A stretch of DNA of 64,000 nt, from positions 1,674,001 to 1,738,000 of the forward strand of contig CAVPUA010000003.1 in the NCBI GenBank assembly GCA_963708805.1, read 5' to 3'. The position numbers and the translations under genes are program-made. This document shows, piece after piece, positions 1 to 8,638 of this stretch (its first letter is position 1; every line of letters starts with the position of its first letter). The notes under the pieces are model-generated. The model was not told the origin of the DNA. It worked only from the letters and a program-made list of their open reading frames with translations, and did no database searches. The DNA comes from CAVPUA01 sp963708805. Lineage in GTDB: Bacteria; Actinomycetota; Actinomycetes; Mycobacteriales; Jatrophihabitantaceae.

Positions 1-2
1 GC

Positions 3-377
3 CTGCCGGGTCAGCTGCGTGCGGCCATCGTGCTCGTCGGGATCGAGGCGCTCGGGCTGGCCGTCCTGAGCGTCGTGCTGTTGATCAAGACGATCACCGG
101 CCATCCGCACAGCCTGGCCGCCGCCTTGTTGGGGGTGGCCCTCGCGCTGTTCGCCGCGGCGATGATGGCGCTCTGCGCGAAGGGCTTGGCCGACATGAGT
201 CCGGTCGCGCGCTCGCCGCTCGTCGTGATGGAGCTCATTGCGCTGCCAGTGAGCTACACGCTCGCCTTCCAGGCTGGACTGGTCGCGTACGGCGCGCCCA
301 TCTTGATCGTTGCGCTGGCCGTGCTCTACCTCGTGTTCACGCCGCCGGCCCGGCGCGTCCTCGATCGCGAGATCTGA
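3..377 (+). CDS. Membrane protein, 5' end cut by the window edge
   Basis: The reading frame is open from the first bases of the window, so the true start lies upstream; about 124 codons are visible. The product is a small integral membrane protein. Hydrophobic segments lie near visible residues 10-32, 42-58 and 75-110, with short charged linkers and a basic C-terminus (PPARRVLDREI). I do not recognise a named family. It ends 5 bp before the convergent end of sigF, so it is transcribed separately from the stress genes. Function unknown. Confidence 0.6.
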   Translation: MPGQLRAAIVLVGIEALGLAVLSVVLLIKTITGHPHSLAAALLGVALALFAAAMMALCAKGLADMSPVARSPLVVMELIALPVSYTLAFQAGLVAYGAPILIVALAVLYLVFTPPARRVLDREI

Positions 378-382
378 GCCGC

Positions 383-1201
383 CTACTCCTTGGGCTCTTC
401 GAGTCGCTCGCGCAGTTGGGCCAGGCTGCGGGCGACCAGCCGCGACACCTGCATCTGCGAGACGCCGACGATGCCGGCGATCTCGGTCTGCGTCTTGCCG
501 GCGACGAAGCGCAGCAACAGGATCTGCCGCTCGCGCTCGGGCAGCGAATCGAGCATCGGCCGCAGCAGCGCCCGCTGCTCGACCTGCTCGAGGCGATCGT
601 CGATCATGCCGACGATGGGGTTGTCCGACGGGTCGCGCCCCGGCTCGGCCAGCGACTCGAGCGGCATGCCCGCGTAGGCCCGCGATGCGTCGAGTGCCTC
701 GATGACGTCGTCCTCCGGGGCGTCGATGCGCTTGGCCAGCTCGGCGACCGTCGGCGCCCGCCGCAACTCCTGCGACAGCTCGGCGCGGGCCGTCGCGATC
801 GTCGTCTGCAGCTCCTGGGCACGGCGAGGTACCCGGACCAGCCAACCGACGTCGCGGAAGTGCCGCTTGATCTCGCCGAGGATCGTGGGCGTCGCGTACG
901 TCGAGAACTCCAGCCCGCGCTCGGGCTCGAAGCGATCGATCGCCTTGATGAGCCCGATGCTGCCGACCTGGACCAGGTCGGGCAGCGGCTCGTTGCGACC
1001 GGCGAAGCGCCGGGCGAGGTGCTCGACCAGCGGCATGTGCAGCTCGACCAGCCGGCTGCGCAGGGTCTGCCGGCGTTCGTCACCGACACCCTCGGTGTGC
1101 AGTTCGACGAGCAGGCGGGACGCCTCGGCCCGGTTGGTGGCGTTGCGGGCGGCGCGAGTCTGACCGGCCGACCCGTCGCCCGCACTCGAAGTCGAGGTCA
1201 C
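383..1201 (-). CDS. sigF: SigB/SigF-type RNA polymerase sigma factor
   Basis: Alternative sigma-70 factor of the SigB/SigF/SigG group, 272 residues, which directs RNA polymerase to general-stress or developmental promoters. Region 2 is clear (about residues 55-100, including DLVQVGSIGLIKAIDRFEP and the FSTYA core), region 3 follows (about 130-190), and region 4 carries a helix-turn-helix near residues 235-258 (QTEIAGIVGVSQMQVSRL). The gene is intact. Its ATG overlaps the rsbW stop codon by 4 bp, the usual coupling of anti-sigma factor and sigma factor, so SigF is very likely held inactive by RsbW. The Ser/Thr/Pro-poor N-terminal 45 residues are variable in this family. Confidence 0.93.
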   Translation of the reverse strand: MTSTSSAGDGSAGQTRAARNATNRAEASRLLVELHTEGVGDERRQTLRSRLVELHMPLVEHLARRFAGRNEPLPDLVQVGSIGLIKAIDRFEPERGLEFSTYATPTILGEIKRHFRDVGWLVRVPRRAQELQTTIATARAELSQELRRAPTVAELAKRIDAPEDDVIEALDASRAYAGMPLESLAEPGRDPSDNPIVGMIDDRLEQVEQRALLRPMLDSLPERERQILLLRFVAGKTQTEIAGIVGVSQMQVSRLVARSLAQLRERLEEPKE

Positions 1202-1635
1202 GGGGTCGGATCTCCAGCGTTCGCGGGATCGGCGGCGGCGTTGGCCTCGTCGGAGTGGTCGCGGATCTTGGTCAGCGTGATCGAAACGCGGCCCTCGCTG
1301 CCGCCCGTGGCAACGGCACTGGCCAGGGCGTCCAGGACGGTCCAGCCGAATCCGTCACGGTTCAGTTCGGCGTCGCGGTCGGTGGGCACCGAGACGCCGA
1401 CCACCAACTGGCCGGGCGAGAGCGCGAAGTCGGCCGCCAGGGCCGAAGCGGCGCTGGCGAGTGGCAGCAGCAGGGCGCACGCTTCGTCGACGGCGATGCG
1501 AAGGTCCTCGATCTCGTCCAGCGTCAGGTCGCAGCGGGCCGCGAGCCCGGCGGTGACCGAGCGGAGCACGGCGACGTAGGCGCTGTCGGCGGGCACCCGC
1601 AACTCGACCGACGAATGTTCGGCTGATTCGGTCAC
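1198..1635 (-). CDS. rsbW: RsbW-like anti-sigma factor (GHKL ATPase fold)
   Basis: 145-residue anti-sigma factor that should bind and inhibit the SigF encoded directly downstream. The GHKL-type fold is indicated by IEDLRIAVDEACALLLPLA (about 55-75) and a C-terminal DGFGWTVLDALA segment. The N-box normally has an Asn after DEAC; here the equivalent positions are Leu, so ATP binding or serine-kinase activity toward an anti-anti-sigma factor may be reduced. No RsbV-type anti-anti-sigma gene is visible next to it. It overlaps both neighbours by 4 bp, consistent with a translationally coupled phosphatase-rsbW-sigF unit. Confidence 0.85.
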   Translation of the reverse strand: MTESAEHSSVELRVPADSAYVAVLRSVTAGLAARCDLTLDEIEDLRIAVDEACALLLPLASAASALAADFALSPGQLVVGVSVPTDRDAELNRDGFGWTVLDALASAVATGGSEGRVSITLTKIRDHSDEANAAADPANAGDPTP

Positions 1636-2324
1636 GATTTCTCCTGTGCGTGCTGAATGGGATTGGGAAGGTTCCAGTGGGTGACGACCGGCGTGCCGTG
1701 CTCGGCTCCGAGCTGGCTGGTCGCGGCCGTGCCCAGGGTGAAGTGACTGCCGTCGTGCACGGCCAGGCCGATCCAGCGGGCGGCGATCACCCGGCTGATG
1801 TGCCCGTGCGCGACGAACACCACCGGGCCCTGATCGATGTAGCCCAACGCGCGCGTCAACACGCGGTCGACGCGAACGGCGATCTCGGCGGCGGTCTCAC
1901 CGTGGGGAACACCGTCGGCGAACAGGGTCCAGCGCGGGTTGCCGAGCTCGCGGATCTGCGGCGTCGTCAGGCCTTCGTAGTCGCCGTAGTCCCACTCGCA
2001 CAGATCGGGATCGATCGCGTCGACGTGCAGACCGGCCAGTTCGGCGGTCCGGACGGCTCGCTGCCGGGGACTGCTGAGCACCAGCGCGGGATGCAGCCCG
2101 TCGAGTTGGGGAGCGAGCGCCCGGGCCTGCTGTTCACCCAACTCGGTGAGCGGGATGTCGGTGCGTCCGGTGTGCTGACCGGAATGGCTCCATTCGGTCT
2201 CGCCGTGGCGAACGAGCCAGATGGCCGTCGTCGCCTTCAGTTGCACGGGCACGTCGAAGGCCGGCTCGACCGAAGCTGATTGTTCGGTGAAGCCGGCCTT
2301 CGGTGATGGATCAGGTGCGGTCAT
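1632..2324 (-). CDS. Histidine phosphatase superfamily protein
   Basis: 230-residue member of the histidine phosphatase (phosphoglycerate mutase-like) superfamily. The catalytic RHG box is LVRHGETEWS (about residues 37-46) and the second catalytic histidine is in VAHGHISRVIAARW (about 170-183). The first 35 residues are not part of the fold and may be a disordered tail or reflect a later true start. Substrate cannot be told from sequence. It overlaps rsbW by 4 bp and lies 21 bp downstream of sodN on the same strand, so it probably belongs to the sigF transcription unit. Confidence 0.82.
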   Translation of the reverse strand: MTAPDPSPKAGFTEQSASVEPAFDVPVQLKATTAIWLVRHGETEWSHSGQHTGRTDIPLTELGEQQARALAPQLDGLHPALVLSSPRQRAVRTAELAGLHVDAIDPDLCEWDYGDYEGLTTPQIRELGNPRWTLFADGVPHGETAAEIAVRVDRVLTRALGYIDQGPVVFVAHGHISRVIAARWIGLAVHDGSHFTLGTAATSQLGAEHGTPVVTHWNLPNPIQHAQEKS

Positions 2325-2345
2325 GCCCGATGGCGAACGTAGGAA

Positions 2346-2744
2346 TCAGGCCGCCTTCTTGGTCTCCCAGAAGATCGTGTCGATCTCGGCGATGAGGTCG
2401 AGCAGCTTCTGCCCCTCGGCCGGATCGACGGACTGCTTGCCACCGGCCGCGCCGGCCTGCTTGGTCGCCCGGTTGAACAGGTCGTGGAGCTCGGGGTACT
2501 TCTCGAAGTGCGGAGGCTTGAAGTAGTCGGTCCAGAGGACCCAGAGGTGGTGCTTGACCAGCTCGGAGCGCTGTTCCTTGATGATCAACGCGCGCGTGCG
2601 GAACACCGGGTCGTCGTTGGACTGGTACTTCTCCTGGATCGCCTTGACCGATTCGGCCTCGATACGGGCCTGAGCCGGGTCGTACACGCCACAGGGCAGA
2701 TCGCAGTGGGCGTGAGCGGTGATGGTGCGAGCGAACATGCGCAT
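2346..2744 (-). CDS. sodN: Nickel superoxide dismutase
   Basis: Ni-containing superoxide dismutase precursor, 132 residues, which disproportionates superoxide in the cytoplasm. The nickel hook HCDLPCGVYD starts at residue 13 and follows a 12-residue leader (MRMFARTITAHA) that must be removed to expose the His ligand. The body is the usual four-helix bundle sequence (QARIEAESVKAIQEKYQ, HLWVLWTDYFKPPHFEKYP). A strong AGGAGG lies 8 bp before the ATG. The processing peptidase gene sodX is divergent across a 120 bp promoter region. The gene is intact. NiSOD genes are commonly induced by nickel through a Nur-type regulator, but that is family knowledge, not seen here. Confidence 0.97.
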   Translation of the reverse strand: MRMFARTITAHAHCDLPCGVYDPAQARIEAESVKAIQEKYQSNDDPVFRTRALIIKEQRSELVKHHLWVLWTDYFKPPHFEKYPELHDLFNRATKQAGAAGGKQSVDPAEGQKLLDLIAEIDTIFWETKKAA

Positions 2745-2864
2745 CGACAGTGCCTCCTAGAGCCAACTTGATCAATTAACTTCGCCGGACGGATCGTCGT
2801 CTCTTCGACCCTACTACCCACTCTCGGTCGCCTTGCTCGCACGGCATTGGCAGTATCTAGCGCT
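2745..2864. promoter_or_regulatory. Divergent sodN/sodX promoter region
   Basis: A 120 bp intergenic region serving both sodN (leftward) and sodX (rightward). It contains the 8 bp perfect palindrome TTGATCAA at 2768-2775, in an AT-rich patch that stands out in this GC-rich sequence. It lies 24-31 bp before the sodN start and is a candidate operator for a nickel- or iron-responsive repressor. Assignment of a regulator is inference only. Confidence 0.4.
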
Positions 2865-3201
2865 GTGGAGCGGACGTTGTTTGCCTGGCAACTGGTCCGG
2901 GTCTCCGGGCCCTCGATGGTGCCGACGCTGCACCATGGCGATCTCGTCCTCGTCCGTCTCACCGGCGACGCTCGAGCGGGTGACGTCGTCCTCGCGCGGT
3001 TCCACTCGATGCCCGGGCGCCTGGTCCTCAAGCGCGTCGCGGCCGTAGAGGCGGGCGGTGCGTGGCTCGCGAGCGACAATTCGTTCGCCGGCGGCGACAG
3101 TGCCACTCACGGCCTCGGTCGAGATCCTGGGCCGCGCCGTCCTGCGGCGCCGCGGCCTGCGGGCCCAGCGCGTGCGGCGTCAGCGCCCCAACGAGCGGTA
3201 G
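2865..3201 (+). CDS. sodX: SodX, NiSOD maturation signal-peptidase-like protease (one slip)
   Basis: S26 signal-peptidase-like protein of the SodX family, expected to cleave the leader of SodN. The GTG at 2865 starts VERTLFAWQLVRVSGPSMVPTL; SGPSMVPTL carries the catalytic Ser and GDLVLVR follows. A later RLVLKRVAAVEAG supplies the usual Lys. The frame breaks near 3109: upstream text runs to DSAT, and the conserved tail (VEILGRAVLRRRG) continues one base later to a TAG at 3199-3201. Removing one base of ACTC restores a product of about 111 residues, normal for SodX. Its end overlaps the convergent RmlC-like gene by 22 bp. Confidence 0.82.
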
Positions 3202-3779
3202 TACTCCTGGCATTCGTCCCACGTCGGCAGCAGGCCCTGCTCGCGTGCCTCGGCCAGGGTGGGCGCGAGCGCGTCCTTCTCCGAGAGCACCGCCTCGATG
3301 TCGGCCGGCCAGGGCAGTTCGAGCGCGGCGTCGAGAGGATGGATACCGTGCTCGCGGCCCGGGTTGTAACCGGTCGAGCAGAGGTAGGTCACCAGGCTGT
3401 CGTCCTCGAGCGCCATGAACGCATGACCGAGTCCCTCGCTGAGGTAGACCGCCCGCCGATCGACATCGTCGAGGCGCACCGAATCCACCGCACCGTAGGT
3501 CGGTGAGCCCACCCGGATGTCGATGATCACGTCGAGGACCGCGCCCTGGGGGCAGTAGACGTACTTCGCCTGGCTCGGCGGCACGGAGGCGAAGTGGATT
3601 CCTCGGAGGACGCCCCGGCGCGAGATCGAATGATTGGCCTGAGCCAGGACGAGGGGGTGACCCACCGCCTGCTCGAACTCGGCCGACTTGAACCACTCGA
3701 GGAACGCGCCCCGGTCGTCGCCGAACACCCGGGGCGTGAACTCCCAGGCGCCACTGATCGCGAGCTCTCTCACCTGCAT
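3180..3779 (-). CDS. rmlC: dTDP-4-dehydrorhamnose 3,5-epimerase-like protein
   Basis: About 199 residues with the RmlC cupin fold, which epimerises C3 and C5 of dTDP-4-keto-6-deoxyglucose during deoxysugar synthesis. Visible signatures are FGDDRGAFLEWFK (about 17-29), SRRGVLRGIHF with the catalytic His (about 49-60), KYVYCPQGAVLDVIIDIR and YLSEGLGHAFMAL with the conserved Tyr/His region. The start is taken at the ATG giving MQVRELAISGAW, because upstream residues are not RmlC-like. No rmlA, rmlB or rmlD is adjacent, so its pathway here is unknown; it could serve cell-wall rhamnose with partners elsewhere. Intact. Confidence 0.87.
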   Translation of the reverse strand: MQVRELAISGAWEFTPRVFGDDRGAFLEWFKSAEFEQAVGHPLVLAQANHSISRRGVLRGIHFASVPPSQAKYVYCPQGAVLDVIIDIRVGSPTYGAVDSVRLDDVDRRAVYLSEGLGHAFMALEDDSLVTYLCSTGYNPGREHGIHPLDAALELPWPADIEAVLSEKDALAPTLAEAREQGLLPTWDECQEYYRSLGR

Positions 3780-3886
3780 GGGCCAGAACGCTATCAACGA
3801 TGCGGACGGCCGGGTGACGATCAGCCGCTGCCGGGGCCGCATGCGAGACTCGCACCGCATATCACCGTCGATTGCGGGGCAACGCA

Positions 3887-5050
3887 GTGCCATTCGATCC
3901 GTCGAGCCAGGTCTTTCGCGTGCACGAGGGCGGCAAACTCGACGTCCGCAGCACCCTGCCGCTTGCCGACCGCGAGTCGCTCTCGCTGGCCTACACGCCG
4001 GGAGTCGCCGAGGTGAGCCTGGCCATCGCCGAGGACATCACCCTCGCCCGCCGCTACACCTGGCGCGCGCGACTGGTCGCCGTGATCAGCGACGGCACCG
4101 CCGTCCTCGGCCTGGGCAACATCGGTCCGGCGGCGTCATTGCCGGTGATGGAGGGCAAGTGCGCGCTGCTGCGTGAGTTCGGCGGCGTGAACTCGATCCC
4201 GATCGTGCTCGACACCACCGACCCCGACGAGATCGTCGAGACGATCGTGCGGATCGCGCCGTCGTTCGGCGCGATCAACCTCGAGGACATCTCGGCCCCG
4301 CGCTGCTTCGGCATCGAGCAGCGACTGCGCGACCGGCTCGACATCCCGGTGTTCCACGATGATCAACATGGCACTGCGATCGTCGTGCTGGCGGCGCTGC
4401 GCAACGCGGCCAAGGTCACCGGGCGCGGACTCGGCGACCTGCGGGTCGTCGTCTCGGGAGCCGGTGCGGCCGGGGTGGCCTGCACCAAGATCCTGCTCGC
4501 GGCCGGCATCGGCGACATCGCCGTCGCGGATTCCCGCGGGCATCGTCGAGGCCGGCCGCGGCGACCTCGGGCCGGTGAAGAACGAGCTGGCGGCGATCAC
4601 GAACCGGGCCGCGCTGAGCGGTTCGCTCGAGAACGCCCTGGACGGCGCCGACGTGTTCCTCGGAGTCAGCGCGGGCGCCGTCTCGGAGGACGCGGTGGCG
4701 GGGATGGCCGACGAGGCGATCATCTTCGCGCTCGCCAACCCGAATCCCGAGGTGCCGATGGACGTCGCCCGCCGGCACGCCGTGGTCGTCGCGAGCGGAC
4801 GCAGCGACTACCCGAATCAGATCAACAACGTGCTGGCCTTTCCTGGCGTCTTTGCCGGTGCGTTCGACGCCGGGCGCGACCAAGATCACCGAGAACATGA
4901 AGCTGGCCGCCGCGCAGGCGCTGGGCGATGTGGTCGGCAAGGAACTGGCGCCCGACCGCATCGTCCCGACGCCGTTCGACGCCCGGGTCACGCCGGCGGT
5001 CGCCGGGCGCGGTGGCCGAGCAGGCGCGGATCGACGGCGTCGTCGTCTGA
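3887..5050 (+). CDS. NAD(P)-dependent malic enzyme (three slips)
   Basis: Malic enzyme of about 387 residues, which oxidatively decarboxylates malate to pyruvate. The GTG at 3887 (V-P-F-D-P-S) has GGGG 8-11 bp upstream. Conserved features are SLAYTPGVAEV (catalytic Tyr), MEGKCALLREFGGV (catalytic Lys), INLEDISAPRCF and FHDDQHGTAIVVLAAL (metal and substrate site), then the Rossmann VVVSGAGAAGVA. Single extra bases near 4547, 4880 and 5010, each in a GGGC context, split the gene; correcting them gives a continuous protein ending ARIDGVVV. There is no phosphotransacetylase extension. It converges on the GntR/aminotransferase gene with only 18 bp between stops. Confidence 0.85.
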
Positions 5051-5068
5051 GTCCGCCGGCTGAGTGCG

Positions 5069-6517
5069 TCAGGCGACGACGAGTGGCCGCTCGGCCGGCC
5101 GCGATCGGTCGAGCTGCCGACCAGACGCGCCAGCCGGCCGACGGCTTCTTCGAGGCGTCGACGGGCAGCGCGAACGGCAACCGGATGAAGCGCTCCATCG
5201 TGCCGTCGACCCCGAAGCGCGAACCCGGGACGATGTGCACTCCGGCCTGAGCGGCGAGCAGGGTCAGGGGAGTCGCCAGGGGCGCGTCCAGCTCGACCCA
5301 GACCGACAGGCCGCCCGCCGGCGCGGTCGTCGCGCCAGCCCGGCAGCTCGCGCGCCGAGGGCGGCGAGCAGCGCGTCGCGACGGGGGAGCAGCTGCCGCC
5401 GGCGACGCTCGGCGATCTCGTCCATCTGCGGGAACAGCGCGGTGGCGACGAGTTGGTCGAGCGCCGAACCGGCCAGATCGGTCGTCGCCCGCAGGATCGC
5501 CAGTCGCCGCACGAGATCGGCCGACGCGCGGATCCAGCCGACCCGCAGACCGCCCCAGACCGGTTTGGACAGCGAGCCGATCGTGATCACCGACGAATCG
5601 ATCGCGGCGCTGGCCCGCTCCGGCGCGGTGAAGCCGACCTCGACGAAGGACTCGTCGACGATCACCGTCGTCCCGGTCTGGCGGGCGGCGCGGAACACCT
5701 CGCGCCGCGCGGCCTCGTCGACCAGGAAGCCGGTCGGGTTGTGGAAGTCGGGGATCAGGTAGGCCAGCCGGGCCGAGCTCTGGCGCAGGGCGGCGCCGAG
5801 CTGGCGCGACGTCCCACCCGCCGTCGCCGGCCATCGGCACCGGCACCACGCGAGCCGAGTTGGCCCGGATGGCGTCGAACGCGCCGGGGTAGCTCGGCAG
5901 CTCGGTGATGACCCGATCGCCGGGCCCGGTGAGCAGCCGCAGCAGCAGGTCGAAGGCGTGCAGCGCCCCGTTGGTGATCATGATCTGCTCCGGCGCGGTG
6001 GGCGACGCCGCGGGCGGTGAAGCGGTCGGCGACGGCCTGGCGCAGACTCGGGCAGACCGGTCGGGTCGTATCCGTCGCCGGCTGCGAGCGCAGCGAGTTG
6101 TGGCGCGACCTGCTGCAAGCGCCTGGGGCAGGACGTCGTCCGGCGCGGCGAGGGCGGCGCACGACAGGTCGATCACGGTGGCCGGATCGCTCACCGACCA
6201 CCGGGCGAAGTCGCTGCGTCGGCCCGGGGTTGGCCGGCAGGGTCACGAAGCTTCCGGCCCCGGTCCGGCTGGCCAGCAGGCCGCGCTCGCGCAGCTGGTC
6301 GTAGGCCGCCGTGACGGTCGCCCGGCTCAGCACGCAGGGCCTCGGCCAAGCGTGCGCTCGGACGGCAGCCGGGTGTCGGGCGCGACCCGGCCGTCGCGGA
6401 CGAGGGTGGTGACGCCGTCGGCCAGGGCGAGGTAGTACGGGCCCGGGAAGCTCGGCCAGATCGGGCAGCAGGCCGGCCAGGGCCGCGGGCGCTGAGCGAG
6501 ACAAGTGGACCGGTCAT
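5069..6517 (-). CDS. GntR-family regulator with aminotransferase domain (MocR type), heavily slipped
   Basis: Reconstructed product has an N-terminal winged-helix GntR domain (DTRLPSERTLAEALRVSRAT, about residues 40-75) followed by a PLP fold-type I aminotransferase domain (QIMITNGALHAFDLLLRLL; YLIPDFHNPTG; DESFVEVGF; the PLP-lysine region SLSKPVWGGLRVGW). This is the MocR/PdxR architecture of pyridoxal-sensing transcription factors. About a dozen single-base slips lie between 5115 and 6490, giving fragments in all three frames; two near the C-terminus are missing bases. With these corrected the protein is about 480 residues and ends RPAERPLVVA at the TGA 5069-5071. It is divergent from the YczE-like gene at 6621, a frequent target of MocR regulators. 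Confidence 0.78.
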
Positions 6518-6620
6518 GGCGCCATTCTGGCATGGAATCGCGGCACAGGGCAGGCCATTCAGCGGGCCGTTGTCGTTCGATTGGCCCTGTTGCTGCGTTC
6601 ATTGGCCTGACAATGTGGGA

Positions 6621-7287
6621 GATGTGAATCGCAATGGCCTGCCGGTCCGGCTCGTCCAGCTCTACGTCGGGCTTGCTGCTGTACGGCACGTCGTCGGCCC
6701 TGCAGGTGCGAGCGGGGCTGGGGCTCGATCCGTGGGACGTGTTCCACCAGGGCCTGGCCCGCCACCTGCATCTTTCGATCGGCGTGGTCTCGATCATCGT
6801 CGGCGCGGTCGTGCTGCTCGGCTGGATTCCGCTGCGGCAACGCCCGGGGCTGGGCACGCTGAGCAACGTCGTACTCGTCGGCGCGTCCCTCGACTGGGCG
6901 CTCGACGCTGCTGCCCACTCCGCAGCCGATGGCTGCTGCGGGTCGGCTACCTGGCGCGGCGGCATCGTGCTGTGCGCGTTCGCCACCGGCCTCTACATCA
7001 CCGCGCGCTTCGGCCCGGGACCGCGTGACGGCCTGATGACCGGCATCCCGCGTCGCACCCGATTGTCGGTCCGCGTGGCTCGCACGATCATCGAGGTGAC
7101 GCGTGCTCATCATCGGCTGGCTGCTGGGCGGGACGGTGGGCATCGGCACGCTCGCGTTCGCGCTGCTGATCGGCCCGCTGGCGCAGCTGTTCCTACGCCT
7201 GTTCGGCGCTGGGCGTCGCCCGACGAAGGTGGTGCGGCCGGCCGATCGTCGGCGATTCAGCTGGCCCAGGCTCCTGCGTCCGGCTAA
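6621..7287 (+). CDS. YczE/YitT-like integral membrane protein (five or more slips)
   Basis: Reconstructed from pieces in all three frames: VNRNGLPVRLVQLYVG, then LLLYGTSSALQVRAGLGLDPWDVFHQGLA, LLPTPQPWLLRVGYLA, GGIVLCAFATGLYITARFGPGPRDGLMTG and VLIIGWLLGGTVGIGTLAFALLIGP. That is the YczE family signature, with about five hydrophobic segments and the conserved LGLDPWDVFHQG and FGPGPRDGLMTG motifs. Extra bases lie near 6666, 6908, 6940, 6957 and 7103. The GTG start and the stop at 7285-7287 are my choice; the C-terminal frame is uncertain. It is divergent from the MocR-type gene, and YczE homologues are often controlled by such regulators. Transported substrate unknown. Confidence 0.7.
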
Positions 7288-7298
7288 GCGGTGCTGCG

Positions 7299-7478
7299 CT
7301 AGTCGTCGTCCTCGTCGTCGGCGCGGGCCAGCCAGGTGGCGAAGCGCTCGATCGGAATCTCGAACTCGGGGTTGGCGTCGACGAAGGTCTGCAACCGGTC
7401 GGCCAGCCAGGCGAGGCTGACCTGCTCCTCGCCCCGGCGCTCGGTCAGCTCCTCCAGGCCACGATCGGTGAAGTACAT
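7299..7478 (-). CDS. Small conserved acidic protein (DUF6104-like), 59 aa
   Basis: A 59-residue protein (MYFTDRGLEELTERRGEEQV at the N-terminus, ending ARADDEDDD). I recognise this as a small protein family conserved in actinobacteria, I believe DUF6104. Sequence shows an N-terminal helix, a WLADRLQTFVDANPEFEIPIE core and a strongly acidic tail. A perfect AGGAGG lies 8 bp before the ATG and is formed from the last codons of the upstream oxidoreductase, so translation is probably coupled. Function unknown. The gene is intact even though both neighbours contain slips. Confidence 0.8.
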   Translation of the reverse strand: MYFTDRGLEELTERRGEEQVSLAWLADRLQTFVDANPEFEIPIERFATWLARADDEDDD

Positions 7479-7481
7479 CGC

Positions 7482-8504
7482 TCAGCCTCCTGTGCGATCG
7501 TCGGCGGCGTACCGGACGCCGATCTGAGCCCGGGCGTCGTCGAGCAGCTCCATGATCGCGATCGTGTCGTCCAGCGGGATCGCCGGGCTCTCGGTCAGAC
7601 CGGCCCGCAGGCAGCGCTCGACCTCGCGCGACCTCGGGGCCGTAGCCGTCGTCGGCCGGGTCGATGTCGATCACCTCGGTCTGGCCGTCGTCGGTCCAGA
7701 TCGTGATCGCGCTCGGGTGGTGCAGGCGCGTCTCCAGCCGGATCCAACCCCGGGTGCCGGTGATCAGGCCGGTGTACGGGCTCTCGGCGTGCGCGTCGCA
7801 GTAGACCTGGGCGACGCGGTCGTTGTCGTAGCGTCCACTGCATCGCCGTGATCAGGTCGGACCCGGTCGGCGCGAGCGTCCCGACGGCCTGCACCTGGCG
7901 CGGGCGGCCGAAGATCATCCAGGCGAAGTTGACCGGGTAGACGCCGAGGTCGAGCAGGGCACCTCCGCCGGCGGCGAGGTCGAACAGCCGGTGCTTCGGG
8001 TCGTAGGGGAACACCTTCGACAGGTCGGCCCGCACGCCCGGCCAGTTCGCCGATGCGTCCGCTGTGCGCGATGTCGCGAGCCTGGATCACCAGCGGGTTG
8101 AGCCGCATCCACATGGCTTCCATGCAGAACAGGTCGCGACGGCGGGCCTCGGCGACGACCTCGCGCGCCTGCCACGCCGGTGAGCGTGAACGCCTTCTCG
8201 ATCAGCGCCGGCTTGCCGGCCCGCAACGTCTGCAGGCGCGACCTCGTGGTGCTGGGCGTGCGTGTTGGCGATGTAGACGACGTCGACGTCCGGGTCGGCC
8301 AGCAACTCGGCGTACGAGCCGTACGAACGAGGGATGCCGCGCGCCTGGGCGAACGCCGCCGCCCGGCCGGCGTCGCGAGCGGCGACGGCAACGATCTCGC
8401 TGTCGGGCGAAGCCAGTGATCGCGGCGCCGACCGTGGCCGCGATGCCGCCCGCGCCGAGGATTCCCCACCGGACCGGACGGGTCGGATCGAGCGGCGCGG
8501 CCAT
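7482..8504 (-). CDS. Gfo/Idh/MocA-family oxidoreductase (six slips)
   Basis: NAD(P)-dependent sugar or cyclitol dehydrogenase family. The ATG at 8504 gives MAAPLDPTRPVRWGILGAGGIA with the Rossmann GAGGIA, followed by DVDVVYIANTHAQHHE, GKPALIEKAFTL (the conserved EKP-like lysine motif appears as EKA) and the C-terminal half with KVFPYDPKHRLFDLAAGGGALLDLGVYPVNFA. Extra bases near 8413, 8238, 8182, 8048, 7833 and 7636 split it; joined, it is about 339 residues and ends AADDRTGG. Substrate cannot be assigned. The downstream small acidic protein starts 3 bp after its stop. Confidence 0.78.
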
Positions 8505-8534
8505 GCCGCCAACCTATCGCCTCGCCAATTCCGT

Positions 8535-8601
8535 CGAGTGGCCGATCCGGGGCCCGAGTGGCCACCAAATCGCGGCCACTCGGCGGAGATTCGGCCACTC
8601 G
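8535..8601. repeat. Four-unit GAGTGGCC hairpin element, copy A
   Basis: Two direct GAGTGGCC units (8536-8543, 8556-8563) are followed by two inverted GGCCACTC units (8574-8581, 8593-8600). The outer arms CGAGTGGCCGA and TCGGCCACTCG pair over 11 bp, and the inner arms CGAGTGGCC and GGCCACTCG over 9 bp with a 10-nt loop. It lies 38 bp after the kgd stop codon and could act as a terminator or 3' stabiliser for kgd. A second copy is at 63909-63978 with a different middle and loop but identical units. Confidence 0.85.
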
Positions 8602-8638
8602 GCGGTGGACGGGGCGAGCGGGGTAGGCCTAGCCGGGA

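Noticed and set aside
5080..5095. A further GAGTGGCC unit at about 5081-5088, and one near 15443
   Set aside because: They are single units inside coding sequence without the inverted partners, so they are not copies of the hairpin element.
5069..8504. A pseudogene cluster (aminotransferase regulator, YczE-like protein, oxidoreductase)
   Set aside because: The slips have the same form as those in essential genes elsewhere, and every fragment keeps conserved motifs in order.
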